Shown here in pieces: positions 7,907 to 16,065 of a DNA stretch of 64,000 bases. Location: contig NZ_FNCF01000008.1 of NCBI RefSeq assembly GCF_900100695.1, forward strand, positions 1 to 64,000. Direction: 5' to 3'. Below the pieces are notes generated by a model, which saw nothing but the letters and a program-made list of their open reading frames with translations, was not told the origin of the DNA and did not search any database. The first letter of the stretch is position 1, and the number at the start of each line of letters is the position of its first letter. The stretch comes from Klenkia brasiliensis (lineage in GTDB: Bacteria > Actinomycetota > Actinomycetes > Mycobacteriales > Geodermatophilaceae). Made by a program: the position numbers and the translations under genes.

Positions 7907-8268
7907 TGGACGCGCTGGTCGCCTTCCTGGTCGGGCAGCTCACCCAGGACGGGTTCGCCCCGGTCACCGTGCTGCGGGTGACCCAGGGCCGGGTTCCCGC
8001 GCCGGGCAGCGCGCAGGCCCTCGGCATCGCCGGCGGCCGGCTGTGGCTGGCGCACGCGCAGCTGATCGGGCAGCCCACCCTGGCCGGGGTCGACCTGACC
8101 CGGGTCCGGGGCGTCGACGTCCGGTCGGTGCGGCGGCTGACCGGGCAGCGGCGGGAGCTGTCGGCCTGGGTGGACGGCAGCACCCTGCGGTTCACCGTGC
8201 TGGACGACGAGGCGGCGACGGCGGCGTTCGTGGCCGCCGCGCGGGGCGGTCAGACCGGCAGCGGCTGA
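7906..8268 (+). CDS. Conserved hypothetical protein
   Basis: I do not recognise a named family for this 120-residue protein. It has no signal peptide or membrane segment and looks like a small alpha/beta protein: GGRLWLAHAQLIGQPT and VRSVRRLTGQRRELSAWVDG lead to a strand LRFTVLDDEAATAAFV and a C-terminal helix. The C-terminal half resembles small PH-like folds, but this is only an impression. ATG 7906 overlaps the metallohydrolase TGA, so the two are probably one transcript. The last 19 bases overlap the end of the convergent cyclase gene. Confidence 0.7.
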   Translation: MDALVAFLVGQLTQDGFAPVTVLRVTQGRVPAPGSAQALGIAGGRLWLAHAQLIGQPTLAGVDLTRVRGVDVRSVRRLTGQRRELSAWVDGSTLRFTVLDDEAATAAFVAAARGGQTGSG

Positions 8269-10172
8269 CCGGCCAGCACCGCCCGTGCCCGGCCCGCGTG
8301 CTTGCCCTCGTACAGCGCGGCGTCGGCCCGGGCGAGGGTGTCGGCGACGGTCTCCCCGCGGACCCACTGCGCCACCCCCACCGTCGCGGTCTGCCCGCCG
8401 GGCACCGCGGCGATGATCCGCTCGGCGACCTCGCGGGCCTCCGCGTCGGAGCAGTCGGGCAGGGCCACGGCGAACTCCTCGCCGCCCCAGCGGGCGATCA
8501 GGTCCCCGTCGCGCAGGCACCCCGCCGCGGCGCGGGCGAACTCCTGCAGCAGCACGTCGCCGGCCTGGTGGCCGCGGGTGTCGTTGAAGACCTTGAAGTG
8601 GTCGAGGTCCAGCAGCAGGAAGGTCAGCGGCAGCCGGTTGCGCTGCGCGCGGGACACCTCCACGGTCGACAGCTCGTCCCACCGGCGGCGGTTGGCCAGG
8701 CCGGTGAGCTGGTCGCGGTCGGCGGCGCGGGCCAGCTGCTCGAGCAGGTTCCCCCGCTCGATCGCGCGGGCGGCCTCGCCCCCCAGCACGGTGAGCACGC
8801 TGCGGGTGGTGTCGCAGAACTCCTCGACGCGGGTCCGCCAGAGCACGCCGATGAGGGCGACCGCCCGGTCGTCGGCCAGCAGCGCCGGCTGCCAGGCCGC
8901 CGACACCAGGCCCAGGTGCTCGACCAGCGCGGTCGACACCCCGGGCTCCTCGCCGACGTCGGTGGCGTAGTGCGGCACGCCCTTGAGGAACACCCGGGCG
9001 GTCACGGTGGCGGGCTCGTCGAGCCGGAAGGACAGCGGGGGGACGTCGAGGCCGGCCACCGCGGTGGACACCAGCCGTCCCTCGCCGTCGGGCTCGAGCA
9101 GGTAGACGCCGTCCGCGCCGACGGCCTCCCGCACCGCGGCGCACACCACCTGGCGGGGGTCGTCGGCCAGCAGCACGGCGCGGGTGGCCTCGGCCAGCAC
9201 CCGGACCTGCCGGTGCCGCTCCTCGGAGTGGGCGGCCGCCTCGCGCAGCCGCCGCACCAGGACCAGCCGCTCGTCCCGGTTGACCGCCAGCGCCAGACCC
9301 AGCGCGGCACCGATGGCCACGTAGGCCTGCACGATGCCGGCCCGGGCCAGCACGTCGTCGACGGCGGCGAACGGGCCGTGCCCGTGCAGGGTGAACAGGA
9401 CGGCGACCAGGCTGACCACGGTGGTCCGCAGCGCGGTGAGGCCGGTGTCGAAGCGCAGCGCGACCCACGCGGTGAGCGCGAACAGCGGGAAGGCGATCGG
9501 GTACCCCGGCATCCACAGGAACACGGCCACGTTGCCCAGCACCGAGGCCGCGACGGCCAGGCCGAGCTCGAGCACCCGCCAGCCCCGGGGCGGGGAGAAG
9601 GGCAGCAGCTGCGGGTGGGTGACCCCGCGGCGCTGGAGCAGCAGCTGGCGGACGCGCAGCCCGAGGGCCACGACCACGAGCACGGCGGCGCCGTTGCGGG
9701 CCTGCCAGACCAGCAGGCCCAGCGGTGAGCCACCGCCGCCGGCCAGGTGCAGCACGGCGGTACCGGCGACCGCGCCGGCCGTGCTGGCGAACCCGGCGGC
9801 CAGCAGCAGCGCGGTCAGGTCGCGCATGTCCAGCAGCAGCGGGCCCGGCCGGCCGGGGGTGCCCAGCCGCCGGTACAGCCACCCCACCAGGAGGGCCTGG
9901 CCCAGGTTGACCCCGGCCAGGCCCACCGCCACCACCGGTCCGGTGCCGGTCGCGAGGTCCACGGCGACGACCACCCCGACCAGCAGCAGGCAGTCCAGCC
10001 ACGCGGTGCGGCGCCCGTGCTGCAGCAGCAGCCACAGCGCGCCGACCCCGGCGGCGGGCCACACCAGGTTGACCGCCGTGCCGTCGACGACGGTCAGCCG
10101 TCCGACGACGGCGGCGACGGCGAACAGCGACGCGAACGCTGCACTGCGCAGCAGGGCACCCGGACTGGTCAC
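8250..10172 (-). CDS. Diguanylate cyclase with MASE1 sensor, GAF and GGDEF domains
   Basis: This 640-residue membrane protein is predicted to make cyclic di-GMP from GTP. The first ~290 residues are hydrophobic with about eight membrane segments of the MASE1 type (starting LLRSAAFASLFAVAAVV). A GAF-like domain covers about 310-455. The GGDEF domain covers about 465-630 with active site G563-GEEF (GGEEF variant, functional in known enzymes). An inhibitory I-site RDGD (R554 to D557) stands five residues before it, so product feedback is likely. GTG 10172 is chosen because TGGGAG lies just upstream and it precedes the hydrophobic start. The ligand sensed by MASE1/GAF is unknown. Confidence 0.92.
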   Translation of the reverse strand: MTSPGALLRSAAFASLFAVAAVVGRLTVVDGTAVNLVWPAAGVGALWLLLQHGRRTAWLDCLLLVGVVVAVDLATGTGPVVAVGLAGVNLGQALLVGWLYRRLGTPGRPGPLLLDMRDLTALLLAAGFASTAGAVAGTAVLHLAGGGGSPLGLLVWQARNGAAVLVVVALGLRVRQLLLQRRGVTHPQLLPFSPPRGWRVLELGLAVAASVLGNVAVFLWMPGYPIAFPLFALTAWVALRFDTGLTALRTTVVSLVAVLFTLHGHGPFAAVDDVLARAGIVQAYVAIGAALGLALAVNRDERLVLVRRLREAAAHSEERHRQVRVLAEATRAVLLADDPRQVVCAAVREAVGADGVYLLEPDGEGRLVSTAVAGLDVPPLSFRLDEPATVTARVFLKGVPHYATDVGEEPGVSTALVEHLGLVSAAWQPALLADDRAVALIGVLWRTRVEEFCDTTRSVLTVLGGEAARAIERGNLLEQLARAADRDQLTGLANRRRWDELSTVEVSRAQRNRLPLTFLLLDLDHFKVFNDTRGHQAGDVLLQEFARAAAGCLRDGDLIARWGGEEFAVALPDCSDAEAREVAERIIAAVPGGQTATVGVAQWVRGETVADTLARADAALYEGKHAGRARAVLAGQPLPV

Positions 10173-10259
10173 GTGCTCCCATCGGCCCGCCCGGCGACCG
10201 CGCACAGGGCACCCACCCGATCGGGTGACCCGCACCACGCCCGTGCCACGATGCCGGGC

Positions 10260-11057
10260 ATGGACGACCAGACTCCCCGGCCCGGATCCGTCGCGCTGAT
10301 CACCGGCGGGGCCGGCGGCTTCGGCCGCGCGCTGGCGACCCGGCTGCGGGACGCCGACGTCAGCGTGGTGCTCGCCGACCTGGACGGCGAGCGCAACCGC
10401 GGCGTCGCCGAGGAGCTGGGCGTGGGCTTCGCCGTCCTCGACGTCGCCGACCACGCGGCCAACGTCGCCGTCGTCGCCGCGGTCGAGGCCGAGCACGGCC
10501 GGCTGGACGCCGCGTTCCTCAACGCCGGCATCGCCGGGTCGGGCACCACCGACGCCCTGGACGTCGAGGAGTACCTGCGCGTGGTGGGCATCGACCTGCA
10601 CGGCGTGGTGTTCGGCACCGACGCCGTCCGGCCGGCGCTGCGGCGGGCCGGCGGCGGGTCGATCGTCGTCACCGCCTCGCTGGCCGGCCTGTCGCCCATG
10701 CCGACCGACCAGGCCTACTCGGTGGCCAAGGCCGGCGCCGTGGCCTTCGTCCGGTCGGTCGCGCCGGTGCTGCACCCCGAGGGCATCACCATCTCGGCGA
10801 TCTGCCCGGGGTTCGCCGACACCGCGATCATCGACCCGCTGCGTGACCACTTCGCCGCCGCGGACTTCCCGGTGCTCACCGCCGACGAGGTCGCCGCCGC
10901 GATGCAGGCCGCCTGGGCCGGCGCCGACCCGGGAGCGGCCTACGTGGTCCAGCCGGGCGTGGGCGCGGTGCCCTACCGGTTCAAGGGCGTGCCCGCGGCG
11001 AGGACCGCGTCGGGGGAGTCCGCGCGCATCCCCGGGGCCCTGCAGGGCCCGCTCTGA
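10260..11057 (+). CDS. Short-chain dehydrogenase/reductase (SDR)
   Basis: This 265-residue NAD(P)-dependent oxidoreductase has a classical SDR fold. The cofactor loop TGGAGGFG is near residues 15-22, NAG appears as LNAGIAG, the catalytic Ser lies in VTASLAGLSP, and the catalytic pair is Y153-x3-K157 (YSVAKAG). An acidic residue after beta-2 (LADLDGE) favours NAD(H) over NADP(H). ATG 10260 is used; ATG 10251 is a possible start three codons upstream and no ribosome site is seen. The next gene is a medium-chain reductase 24 bases downstream on the same strand. The substrate is unknown. Confidence 0.93.
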   Translation: MDDQTPRPGSVALITGGAGGFGRALATRLRDADVSVVLADLDGERNRGVAEELGVGFAVLDVADHAANVAVVAAVEAEHGRLDAAFLNAGIAGSGTTDALDVEEYLRVVGIDLHGVVFGTDAVRPALRRAGGGSIVVTASLAGLSPMPTDQAYSVAKAGAVAFVRSVAPVLHPEGITISAICPGFADTAIIDPLRDHFAAADFPVLTADEVAAAMQAAWAGADPGAAYVVQPGVGAVPYRFKGVPAARTASGESARIPGALQGPL

Positions 11058-11080
11058 TCGGGTCTGGCAGGGTCGCGGCC

Positions 11081-12034
11081 ATGCGCGCATGGCGAGTGCA
11101 CTCCCTCGGTGACCCGGTCGACGTCATGACCCTGGACGAGGTGCCCGAGCCCGAACCGGGCCCCGGCCAGCTCAAGGTCAAGGTGCGGGCCGCCGCGCTG
11201 AACTTCCCCGACATCCTCATGGCGCAGGGCACCTACCAGGAGAAGCCCCCGCTGCCGTTCACCCCCGGCCTCGAGCTGTGCGGGGAGCTCCCCGACGGCC
11301 GCCGGGTCCTCGGCTCGCCGTCCGGCGGGCCCGGCGCGCTGGCCGAGTACGCGCTGGTGGACGAGGCGTTCGCCTGGCCGGTGCCCGACGGCATGTCCGA
11401 CGAGCAGGCCGCGGCGCTCTACATCACCTACCAGACCGGCTACGTCGGCCTGCACCGTCGCGCCGCCCTGCAGCCCGGCGAGTGGCTGCTCGTGCACGCC
11501 GGTGCCGGCGGCGTCGGGACGGCGGCCATCCAGCTGGGCAAGGCCGCCGGCGCCCGGGTGATCGCCACCGCGGGGGGCGCGGCCAAGACCCAGGTGTGCC
11601 GCGACCTCGGTGCCGACCACGTGATCGACTACTCCAGCGAGGACTTCGTCGCCCGGGTCAAGGAGATCACCGGCGGCCACGGCGCCGACGTCGTCTACGA
11701 CCCGGTCGGCGGCGACGTGTTCGACGGGTCCACCAAGTGCATCGCCTTCGAGGGCCGGATCGTCGTCGTCGGGTTCACCTCCGGCCGCATCCCCGCCGCC
11801 AAGGCCAACCACCTGCTGGTCAAGAACTACTCGGTGCTGGGCCTGCACTGGGGCCTGTACCGCGCCAAGGACCCGGGTCGCATCGCCGAGGTGCACGACG
11901 CGCTGTGCGCGCTGTTCGCGGAGGGGAAGATCGACCCCGTCATCGGGCAGACCCTGCCCCTGGACCAGGCGCAGACCGCGCTGGTCGCCCTCGGCGACCG
12001 CGGCACCGTCGGCAAGGTCGTGCTGGTCCCGTAG
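11081..12034 (+). CDS. NADPH:quinone oxidoreductase family protein (zinc-free MDR)
   Basis: This 317-residue medium-chain reductase is of the quinone oxidoreductase type. It has the GroES-like N-terminal domain (AAALNFPDILMAQGTYQ) and a Rossmann domain with HAGAGGVGTAAIQLGKAAGA near residues 140-160. It lacks the catalytic and structural zinc cysteines of alcohol dehydrogenases. It should reduce quinones or enones with NADPH. CAGGGT at 11066-11071, nine bases before ATG 11081, resembles the leaderless -10 boxes seen elsewhere in the window. It ends one base before the convergent DUF5703 gene. Confidence 0.93.
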   Translation: MRAWRVHSLGDPVDVMTLDEVPEPEPGPGQLKVKVRAAALNFPDILMAQGTYQEKPPLPFTPGLELCGELPDGRRVLGSPSGGPGALAEYALVDEAFAWPVPDGMSDEQAAALYITYQTGYVGLHRRAALQPGEWLLVHAGAGGVGTAAIQLGKAAGARVIATAGGAAKTQVCRDLGADHVIDYSSEDFVARVKEITGGHGADVVYDPVGGDVFDGSTKCIAFEGRIVVVGFTSGRIPAAKANHLLVKNYSVLGLHWGLYRAKDPGRIAEVHDALCALFAEGKIDPVIGQTLPLDQAQTALVALGDRGTVGKVVLVP

Positions 12035-12035
12035 G

Positions 12036-12239
12036 TCAGACCGCCGGGCGCGGCAGGTAGCTCAGGCGTGCCCGGCGGCGCATCATCACCCGGCGGGTGC
12101 CGTCGGCGAACAGCTGCAGCCGGTCGAGCTCCCAGCCGCCGACGTCGCTCTGCAGCGCCATCATCTGCGCCGCGGCCGACCGTCCGGTGCCGGACGGGAT
12201 GCGCAGCGGGGCGTACTCCCACTCACTCGTGATCGACAC
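12036..12239 (-). CDS. DUF5703 family protein
   Basis: This 67-residue protein matches the small actinobacterial DUF5703 family. The pattern is WEY near the start, then GTGRSAAAQMM, then GGWELDRLQLFADGTRRVMM and a basic RRR tail. It is probably a single small alpha/beta domain; its function is unknown. Family members are often encoded near M20 peptidases, and one lies about 4 kb upstream here. GTG 12239 gives the family length. The gene converges on the quinone oxidoreductase gene with a one-base gap. Confidence 0.75.
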   Translation of the reverse strand: MSITSEWEYAPLRIPSGTGRSAAAQMMALQSDVGGWELDRLQLFADGTRRVMMRRRARLSYLPRPAV

Positions 12240-12347
12240 CCGTCCGATGGTGCCAGCCGTTGGCCGGCCGGTCACCTGCTGGACGTGTCGTCCGGGTCTC
12301 CCCGGGACAGGACAGCAGGGTCCGCACCGTCGACGGAGGAGGACCCC

Positions 12348-12506
12348 GTGAGCGAACCCGTACCCGAGGCCGACCGGTTGGAGCAGCAGGTCGCCGTCAC
12401 CGACGAGGTCGGGCCCGAGCCCACCCCGGGCACCGAGGTGGACCTGGCCGACTTCACCGAGCAGACCCTCGCCGTCCCCCACGACGAGGACGACGACCGC
12501 CGCTAG
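12348..12506 (+). CDS. Small acidic hypothetical protein
   Basis: This 52-residue, strongly acidic protein begins MSEPVPEADRLEQQ and ends PHDEDDDRR. It has no hydrophobic core and is probably disordered. A strong ribosome site GGAGGAGG (12335-12342) sits 5 bases before GTG 12348, which is the main evidence that it is real. It overlaps the convergent lipoprotein gene by four bases. It resembles other short Glu/Asp-rich actinobacterial proteins, but no function can be assigned. Confidence 0.65.
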   Translation: MSEPVPEADRLEQQVAVTDEVGPEPTPGTEVDLADFTEQTLAVPHDEDDDRR

Positions 12507-13501
12507 CCCCGGGCGTCGACGAGCTGGAGCTCCCCGGTCTCCCGGCTGCCCACGAACACCCGGCCGGTCGCGGGGTCGACCGCGACCGTGTTGGGCTGGC
12601 GGACGGTCGGGAACCGGGCCACCTCGGTGAGCGCGTCGCCCGCGGTGGACAGGCCGACGACCTCGTTGGTGGCGGTCAGCGTCACCCAGACGACCTGGTC
12701 GGTGCTGTCGTAGGCCAGCCCGTAGGGGTTGCCCTCCAGCGGGTAGGTCGACTCGAGCTCCAGCGGGTCGGACCCGTAGACCAGCATCGCGTCGCCCCGG
12801 GTGTCGGCGACCAGGAAGCGGCCGCGGCCGTCGGCCACCACGTGGGTGGGGCCGTCGCCGGCGTCGAGCACCGTCTGCAGCTCGCCGGCGGCGACGTCGT
12901 AGGTGGTGATGGTGAAGGCGCCGACGTCGACCACGCCCGCGACGTCGCCGACCGTGGCGACGCCGCCGGGCTGGGTCTGGCTGTCGAAGGTCTGGGTGAC
13001 CTCGCCGTCGGTGACCACCGACAGCGTCCCGCCCATCTCGTCGCCGACCAGGATCTGGCCGCTGGCGACCTGCGCGGCGTCGTGCGGGTAGTCCCCGACC
13101 ACCGTCTCGGTGACCTCGCCGCCGGGGAGCGCGACCTGGACCAGGGTGTTCGAGTCCTCGGCGGGCACCAGCACCGGCCCGCCGGGGGCGGCCAGCTGCA
13201 GGTGCCGGGCGTGCCCGGGCAGCATGACCTCCTGTTGGGTCACCCCGTCGGCGTCGGTGAGCACCAGCCGGTTGGGGTCCCGGACGGCGACGGCGAGCAG
13301 CCCGGTCACCGGGTCGAAGACCATCCCCTCCGCGTCGGGGTCCAGGTCGACCACGGTGCCGGCCGGCTGGGTGGTGAGCTCGGGGGAGTCGGCGGGTTCA
13401 GCGGCCTTCCTCGGCTCGTCGGCGGGGGCGCCACCGCCGCCGGACGAGCAGGCGGCGAGGACCAGGGCGAGGGGGAGCAGGGCGGCAGCGGTTCGTCGCA
13501 C
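12503..13501 (-). CDS. Secreted beta-propeller lipoprotein (YncE/SMP-30-like)
   Basis: This 332-residue lipoprotein has a type II signal: basic VRRTAAA, a hydrophobic core, and the lipobox L15-A-A-C18, so it should be anchored outside the membrane. After a Ser/Gly/Pro linker the rest reads as repeating beta blades of a YncE/NHL-type propeller, with repeats such as GMVFDPVTGLLAVAVRDPN, GNPYGLAYDSTDQVVWV and NTVAVDPATGRVFVGS. Such proteins bind ligands or partners rather than having clear catalysis. GTG 13501 fits the signal peptide. The glycosyltransferase gene lies 37 bases upstream on the same strand. Confidence 0.88.
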   Translation of the reverse strand: MRRTAAALLPLALVLAACSSGGGGAPADEPRKAAEPADSPELTTQPAGTVVDLDPDAEGMVFDPVTGLLAVAVRDPNRLVLTDADGVTQQEVMLPGHARHLQLAAPGGPVLVPAEDSNTLVQVALPGGEVTETVVGDYPHDAAQVASGQILVGDEMGGTLSVVTDGEVTQTFDSQTQPGGVATVGDVAGVVDVGAFTITTYDVAAGELQTVLDAGDGPTHVVADGRGRFLVADTRGDAMLVYGSDPLELESTYPLEGNPYGLAYDSTDQVVWVTLTATNEVVGLSTAGDALTEVARFPTVRQPNTVAVDPATGRVFVGSRETGELQLVDARG

Positions 13502-13538
13502 CCGACCACCGTGCGGGTTCCACCCGCCGCCCGCAGCG

Positions 13539-14657
13539 TCAGGCCGCGGGGAGCAGGTCGAGCATCCGGTCGACCGCGGCCGACCACGGGAAGTCCGCCG
13601 CCCGAGCCCGCGCCACCTGCCGCCGCAGCTCGACCGGCAGGGCCAGCACCTGCTGCACCCCGTCGGCGAAGGACGCGGCGTCGTCGGCGACCGCGGCCCC
13701 GTGCCGGCCGCCGGCGACCAGCTCGCGCAGCGCCGAGCTCGCGGAGGCGACCACCGGGGTGCCGCAGGCCAGCGCCTCCAGCCCCGCCAGGCCGAACGTC
13801 TCGTGCGGGCCGGGGGCCAGCGCCACGTCGGCGCTGGCCAGCAGGGTGGCGAGCTCGCCGCGGTCGGCGACGTGACCGAGCCAGCGCACCGGCATGCCCG
13901 CCGCGGCGGCGCGCAGCCGCGGGGCCAGCGGGCCGTCGCCCACCACCACCAGCGTGGCGCGGACCCCCCGCCGCCGGAGCTCGGCCAGCGCGTCCACCGA
14001 CCGATGAGGGTGCTTCTCCTGCGACAGCCGGCCGCAGTGCACCAGCAGGACGTCGGAGCGGTCGAGCAGCTCCGCGCGCAGCCGGGCGTCGAACCGGTCG
14101 GGGGCGAAGGTGCGCAGGTCGACACCCAGCGGCACCTGGGCCACCGCGGTGCCCAGCCGGGCGAACTCCTCGGCGGCGAAGTCGGTGCTGCACACCACCA
14201 GGTCGTGGCCGCGTGCCGTGCGCCGGTTGGCCAGGTCGGCGACCTTCCGCGCCGCGGCGGGGGGCAGCAGGAACTGGGTGAGCAGCCGGTCCAGCCGCTC
14301 GTGCGCCAGCACCAGGGTGGGCACCCCGCGCTCGGCGGCCCACCGCCCCAGCCCGCGCAGCGTCGTCCGGTCGGACACCTCGATGCGGTCGGGGGCGAGC
14401 TGGTCGAGCAGCCGGCGCACCCGCCAGGGGTCCATCAGCCGGTAGCCGCCGGTGCCCGGCACCCGCGGGGCGGCCAGCGTCAGCCGGGTGACGGCGCCGT
14501 CGGCCAGCGCACCGGGGTCGCCGTCCGTCCGGGGGCCGGGGACGACGACGGCGACGGCGTGCCCGCGCTGGGCGTAGCCCGCCGCCAGCCGGTCGACCGC
14601 CGTCCGCAGCCCGCCGGAGGTGGGGTGGTGCAGGTTCGCCACGAGCACGATGCGCAT
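13539..14657 (-). CDS. GT4-family glycosyltransferase
   Basis: This 372-residue glycosyltransferase has the GT-B fold. The N-terminal half has the acceptor-side glycine loop (HHPTSGGLRTAVDRLAAGYA). The C-terminal half binds the sugar nucleotide, with CGRLSQEKHPHRSVDALAEL, LVVVGDGPL and the E-x7-E motif in HETFGLAGLEALACG. It should transfer a sugar from a nucleotide donor to a lipid or small acceptor; the specificity is not readable. It is 37 bases upstream of the propeller lipoprotein gene and probably cotranscribed with it. One copy of a palindromic repeat follows its promoter side. Confidence 0.92.
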   Translation of the reverse strand: MRIVLVANLHHPTSGGLRTAVDRLAAGYAQRGHAVAVVVPGPRTDGDPGALADGAVTRLTLAAPRVPGTGGYRLMDPWRVRRLLDQLAPDRIEVSDRTTLRGLGRWAAERGVPTLVLAHERLDRLLTQFLLPPAAARKVADLANRRTARGHDLVVCSTDFAAEEFARLGTAVAQVPLGVDLRTFAPDRFDARLRAELLDRSDVLLVHCGRLSQEKHPHRSVDALAELRRRGVRATLVVVGDGPLAPRLRAAAAGMPVRWLGHVADRGELATLLASADVALAPGPHETFGLAGLEALACGTPVVASASSALRELVAGGRHGAAVADDAASFADGVQQVLALPVELRRQVARARAADFPWSAAVDRMLDLLPAA

Positions 14658-14724
14658 CCCGCCAGGCTCGCGGCGGAACCTGTCCGGGCGGTGTCAGCCA
14701 GGTGTCACCTGCACGCCGTCTCGA

Positions 14725-14799
14725 TGTTGATCATGGAGTTGGCGCACGGGGACACGCCGGGGCTCGGCGTGTCCCGGTTGCCGAACTGCATGATCAACA
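14725..14799. repeat. Palindromic intergenic repeat, copy A
   Basis: The left arm 14725-14759 (TGTTGATCATGGAGTTGG...) pairs with the right arm 14765-14799 (...CTGCATGATCAACA) across a 5-base spacer, with few mismatches over 35 bases. It shares the TGATCATG...CATGATCA ends with copies at 15305 and 26877. It lies between the glycosyltransferase and the membrane-protein gene and could fold in RNA. Confidence 0.85.
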
Positions 14800-14834
14800 G
14801 GAGCCGGACGGCCGGACGAGCGATCATCCCGCTC

Positions 14835-15308
14835 ATGGGCTGGGCGATCGGGGCCGTCGTGGTGCTGCTCCTCGGCATGCCGCTGGCCGCTGTCTGGTGG
14901 AGCCGTCGCACCTTCTGGTCCCGGCTGCGGCCCGGCAAGGAGCGGGACCCATTCGGCGACACGATGCGTCGACACGAGCTCGGGGCGGCCGCGATGGCCC
15001 GGGTGGAGGACGCCGTCCTGTGGGGCAGGCGACTGGAGGACCCCGCCGAGCGCGCCGCCGTCGTCGACCTGGTCCAGGCCGGTCTGCCGCGACCGTTCCT
15101 GGAGGGCCGCAGCACCTGGGTGGTCGTGGCCGTCGTCATCTGGGGCACGGCCGTCGCGGCCATGGTCGTCTTCGCGGTCGTGGACGGCCGGTGGGGCGAC
15201 GTCAACTGGTTCACCCTGGTGTGGCTGGCCCCGGCCGTGTGGATGGCGGGCAACACGAGGCGTGCGATCCGCCGCAACTCCGACCCGCCGGCCACTGACG
15301 CACCGTGA
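14835..15308 (+). CDS. Small hypothetical membrane protein
   Basis: This 157-residue protein of unknown function has three hydrophobic segments: residues 1-23 (MGWAIGAVVVLLLG...), about 97-119 (TWVVVAVVIWGTAVAAMVVF) and about 126-141 (WFTLVWLAPAVWMAG). A charged cytoplasmic loop with ERDPFGDTMRRHELG lies between the first two. ATG 14835 begins directly at the first membrane helix. The gene is bracketed by palindromic repeats A and B; the TGA stop is the first bases of copy B. No clear ribosome site is seen. Expression is unproven. Confidence 0.65.
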   Translation: MGWAIGAVVVLLLGMPLAAVWWSRRTFWSRLRPGKERDPFGDTMRRHELGAAAMARVEDAVLWGRRLEDPAERAAVVDLVQAGLPRPFLEGRSTWVVVAVVIWGTAVAAMVVFAVVDGRWGDVNWFTLVWLAPAVWMAGNTRRAIRRNSDPPATDAP

Positions 15309-15374
15309 TCATCGGGTCGGTGCCGCCGACATGCCGGTGCGCGGCGTGTCCGCGGGCGACGACCCCATGATCGC
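15305..15374. repeat. Palindromic intergenic repeat, copy B
   Basis: The left arm begins GTGATCATCGGGTCGG (15305) and the right arm ends CGACGACCCCATGATCGC (15374), forming an imperfect inverted repeat of the same family as copies A and C. The TGA within TGATCA is the stop codon of the membrane-protein gene (15306-15308). Convergent genes meet here, so it may also act as a terminator. Confidence 0.82.
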
Positions 15375-15395
15375 GAACGGGAAGGCTTGCGGGGC

Positions 15396-16010
15396 TCAGC
15401 GGGAGTAGTGCTCCACGACCAGCTGCTCCTCGCACTGCACCGGGATCTCGGTGCGCTGGGGGCGGCGGGCGACGAAGCAGGTCAGCTCGGCCAGCCGGAC
15501 GTCGAGGTACCCCGGCGCCTGCGCGTGGGCGCCCGAGGCCGCGACCTGGAAGGGCTGCTTGCTGCGGCTGCGCTCGGCGATGGCCACGACGTCGCCGGGC
15601 TCGACCCGGTAGCTGGGCCGGTCGACGCGGCGGCCGTTGACGGTGACGTGCTGGTGGGTGACCACCTGGCGGGCCTGGTAGATCGTGCGGGCGAACCCGG
15701 CACGCAGCACGGTGGCGTCCAGCCGCGACTCCAGGTCCAGCAGCAGCGCCTCGCCGGTCTTGGCGCCGGTGGTGCGCCCGATCTTCTTGGCCCGGTCGAA
15801 GGCCAGCCGCAGCTGCGTCTCGCTGACGTCGTACTGGGCGCGCAGCCGCTGCTTCTCCAGCAGCCGCGTCTTGTAGTCGCTGGTGTTCTTCCGCTTGCGG
15901 CCGTGCTCGCCCGGCGGGTAGGGCCGGCGCTCGAAGTACGCCACGCACTTCGGCGTGAGCGGGATGCCCAGCGCGCGGGAGAGACGGACCTTCGGACGAG
16001 GGGTGTTCAC
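15396..16010 (-). CDS. rpsD: 30S ribosomal protein S4
   Basis: This 204-residue S4 has the N-terminal domain (RPKVRLSRALGIPLTPK, YFERRPYPPGEHG, SDYKTRLLEKQRLRAQY) and the S4 RNA-binding domain (LESRLDATVLRAGFARTIYQARQVVTHQHVTVNG split by the usual loop). It is the form lacking the N-terminal zinc Cys cluster, as in Streptomyces. GTG 16010 has AGGAGG six bases upstream. It stands alone, away from rpsM-rpsK-rpoA, and its -10-like TAAGGT (16036-16041, minus) overlaps an iron-box sequence shared with the divergent DUF2470 gene. It could be the only S4 or a second copy; the window cannot tell. Confidence 0.94.
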   Translation of the reverse strand: MNTPRPKVRLSRALGIPLTPKCVAYFERRPYPPGEHGRKRKNTSDYKTRLLEKQRLRAQYDVSETQLRLAFDRAKKIGRTTGAKTGEALLLDLESRLDATVLRAGFARTIYQARQVVTHQHVTVNGRRVDRPSYRVEPGDVVAIAERSRSKQPFQVAASGAHAQAPGYLDVRLAELTCFVARRPQRTEIPVQCEEQLVVEHYSR

Positions 16011-16022
16011 GGTGCCTCCTGG

Positions 16023-16041
16023 TTCGGTTAGGCTCACCTTA
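16023..16041. promoter_or_regulatory. Putative DtxR/IdeR iron box in a divergent promoter
   Basis: TTCGGTTAGGCTCACCTTA matches the DtxR/IdeR consensus TTAGGTTAGGCTAACCTAA at 16 of 19 positions. Likely -10 boxes of both divergent genes lie inside it: TAGGCT (16029-16034) toward the DUF2470 gene and TAAGGT (16036-16041, minus) toward rpsD. An iron-bound repressor here should block both. Confidence 0.72.
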
Positions 16042-16065
16042 CCCACACCGAGAGGCAGAGCCGCG

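Noticed and set aside
13110-14834. Long open frames on the opposite strand of the glycosyltransferase and lipoprotein genes
   Set aside because: They are repetitive Arg/Pro/Ala/Gly translations typical of GC-rich antisense frames and lack ribosome sites or family motifs; the real genes are on the other strand.
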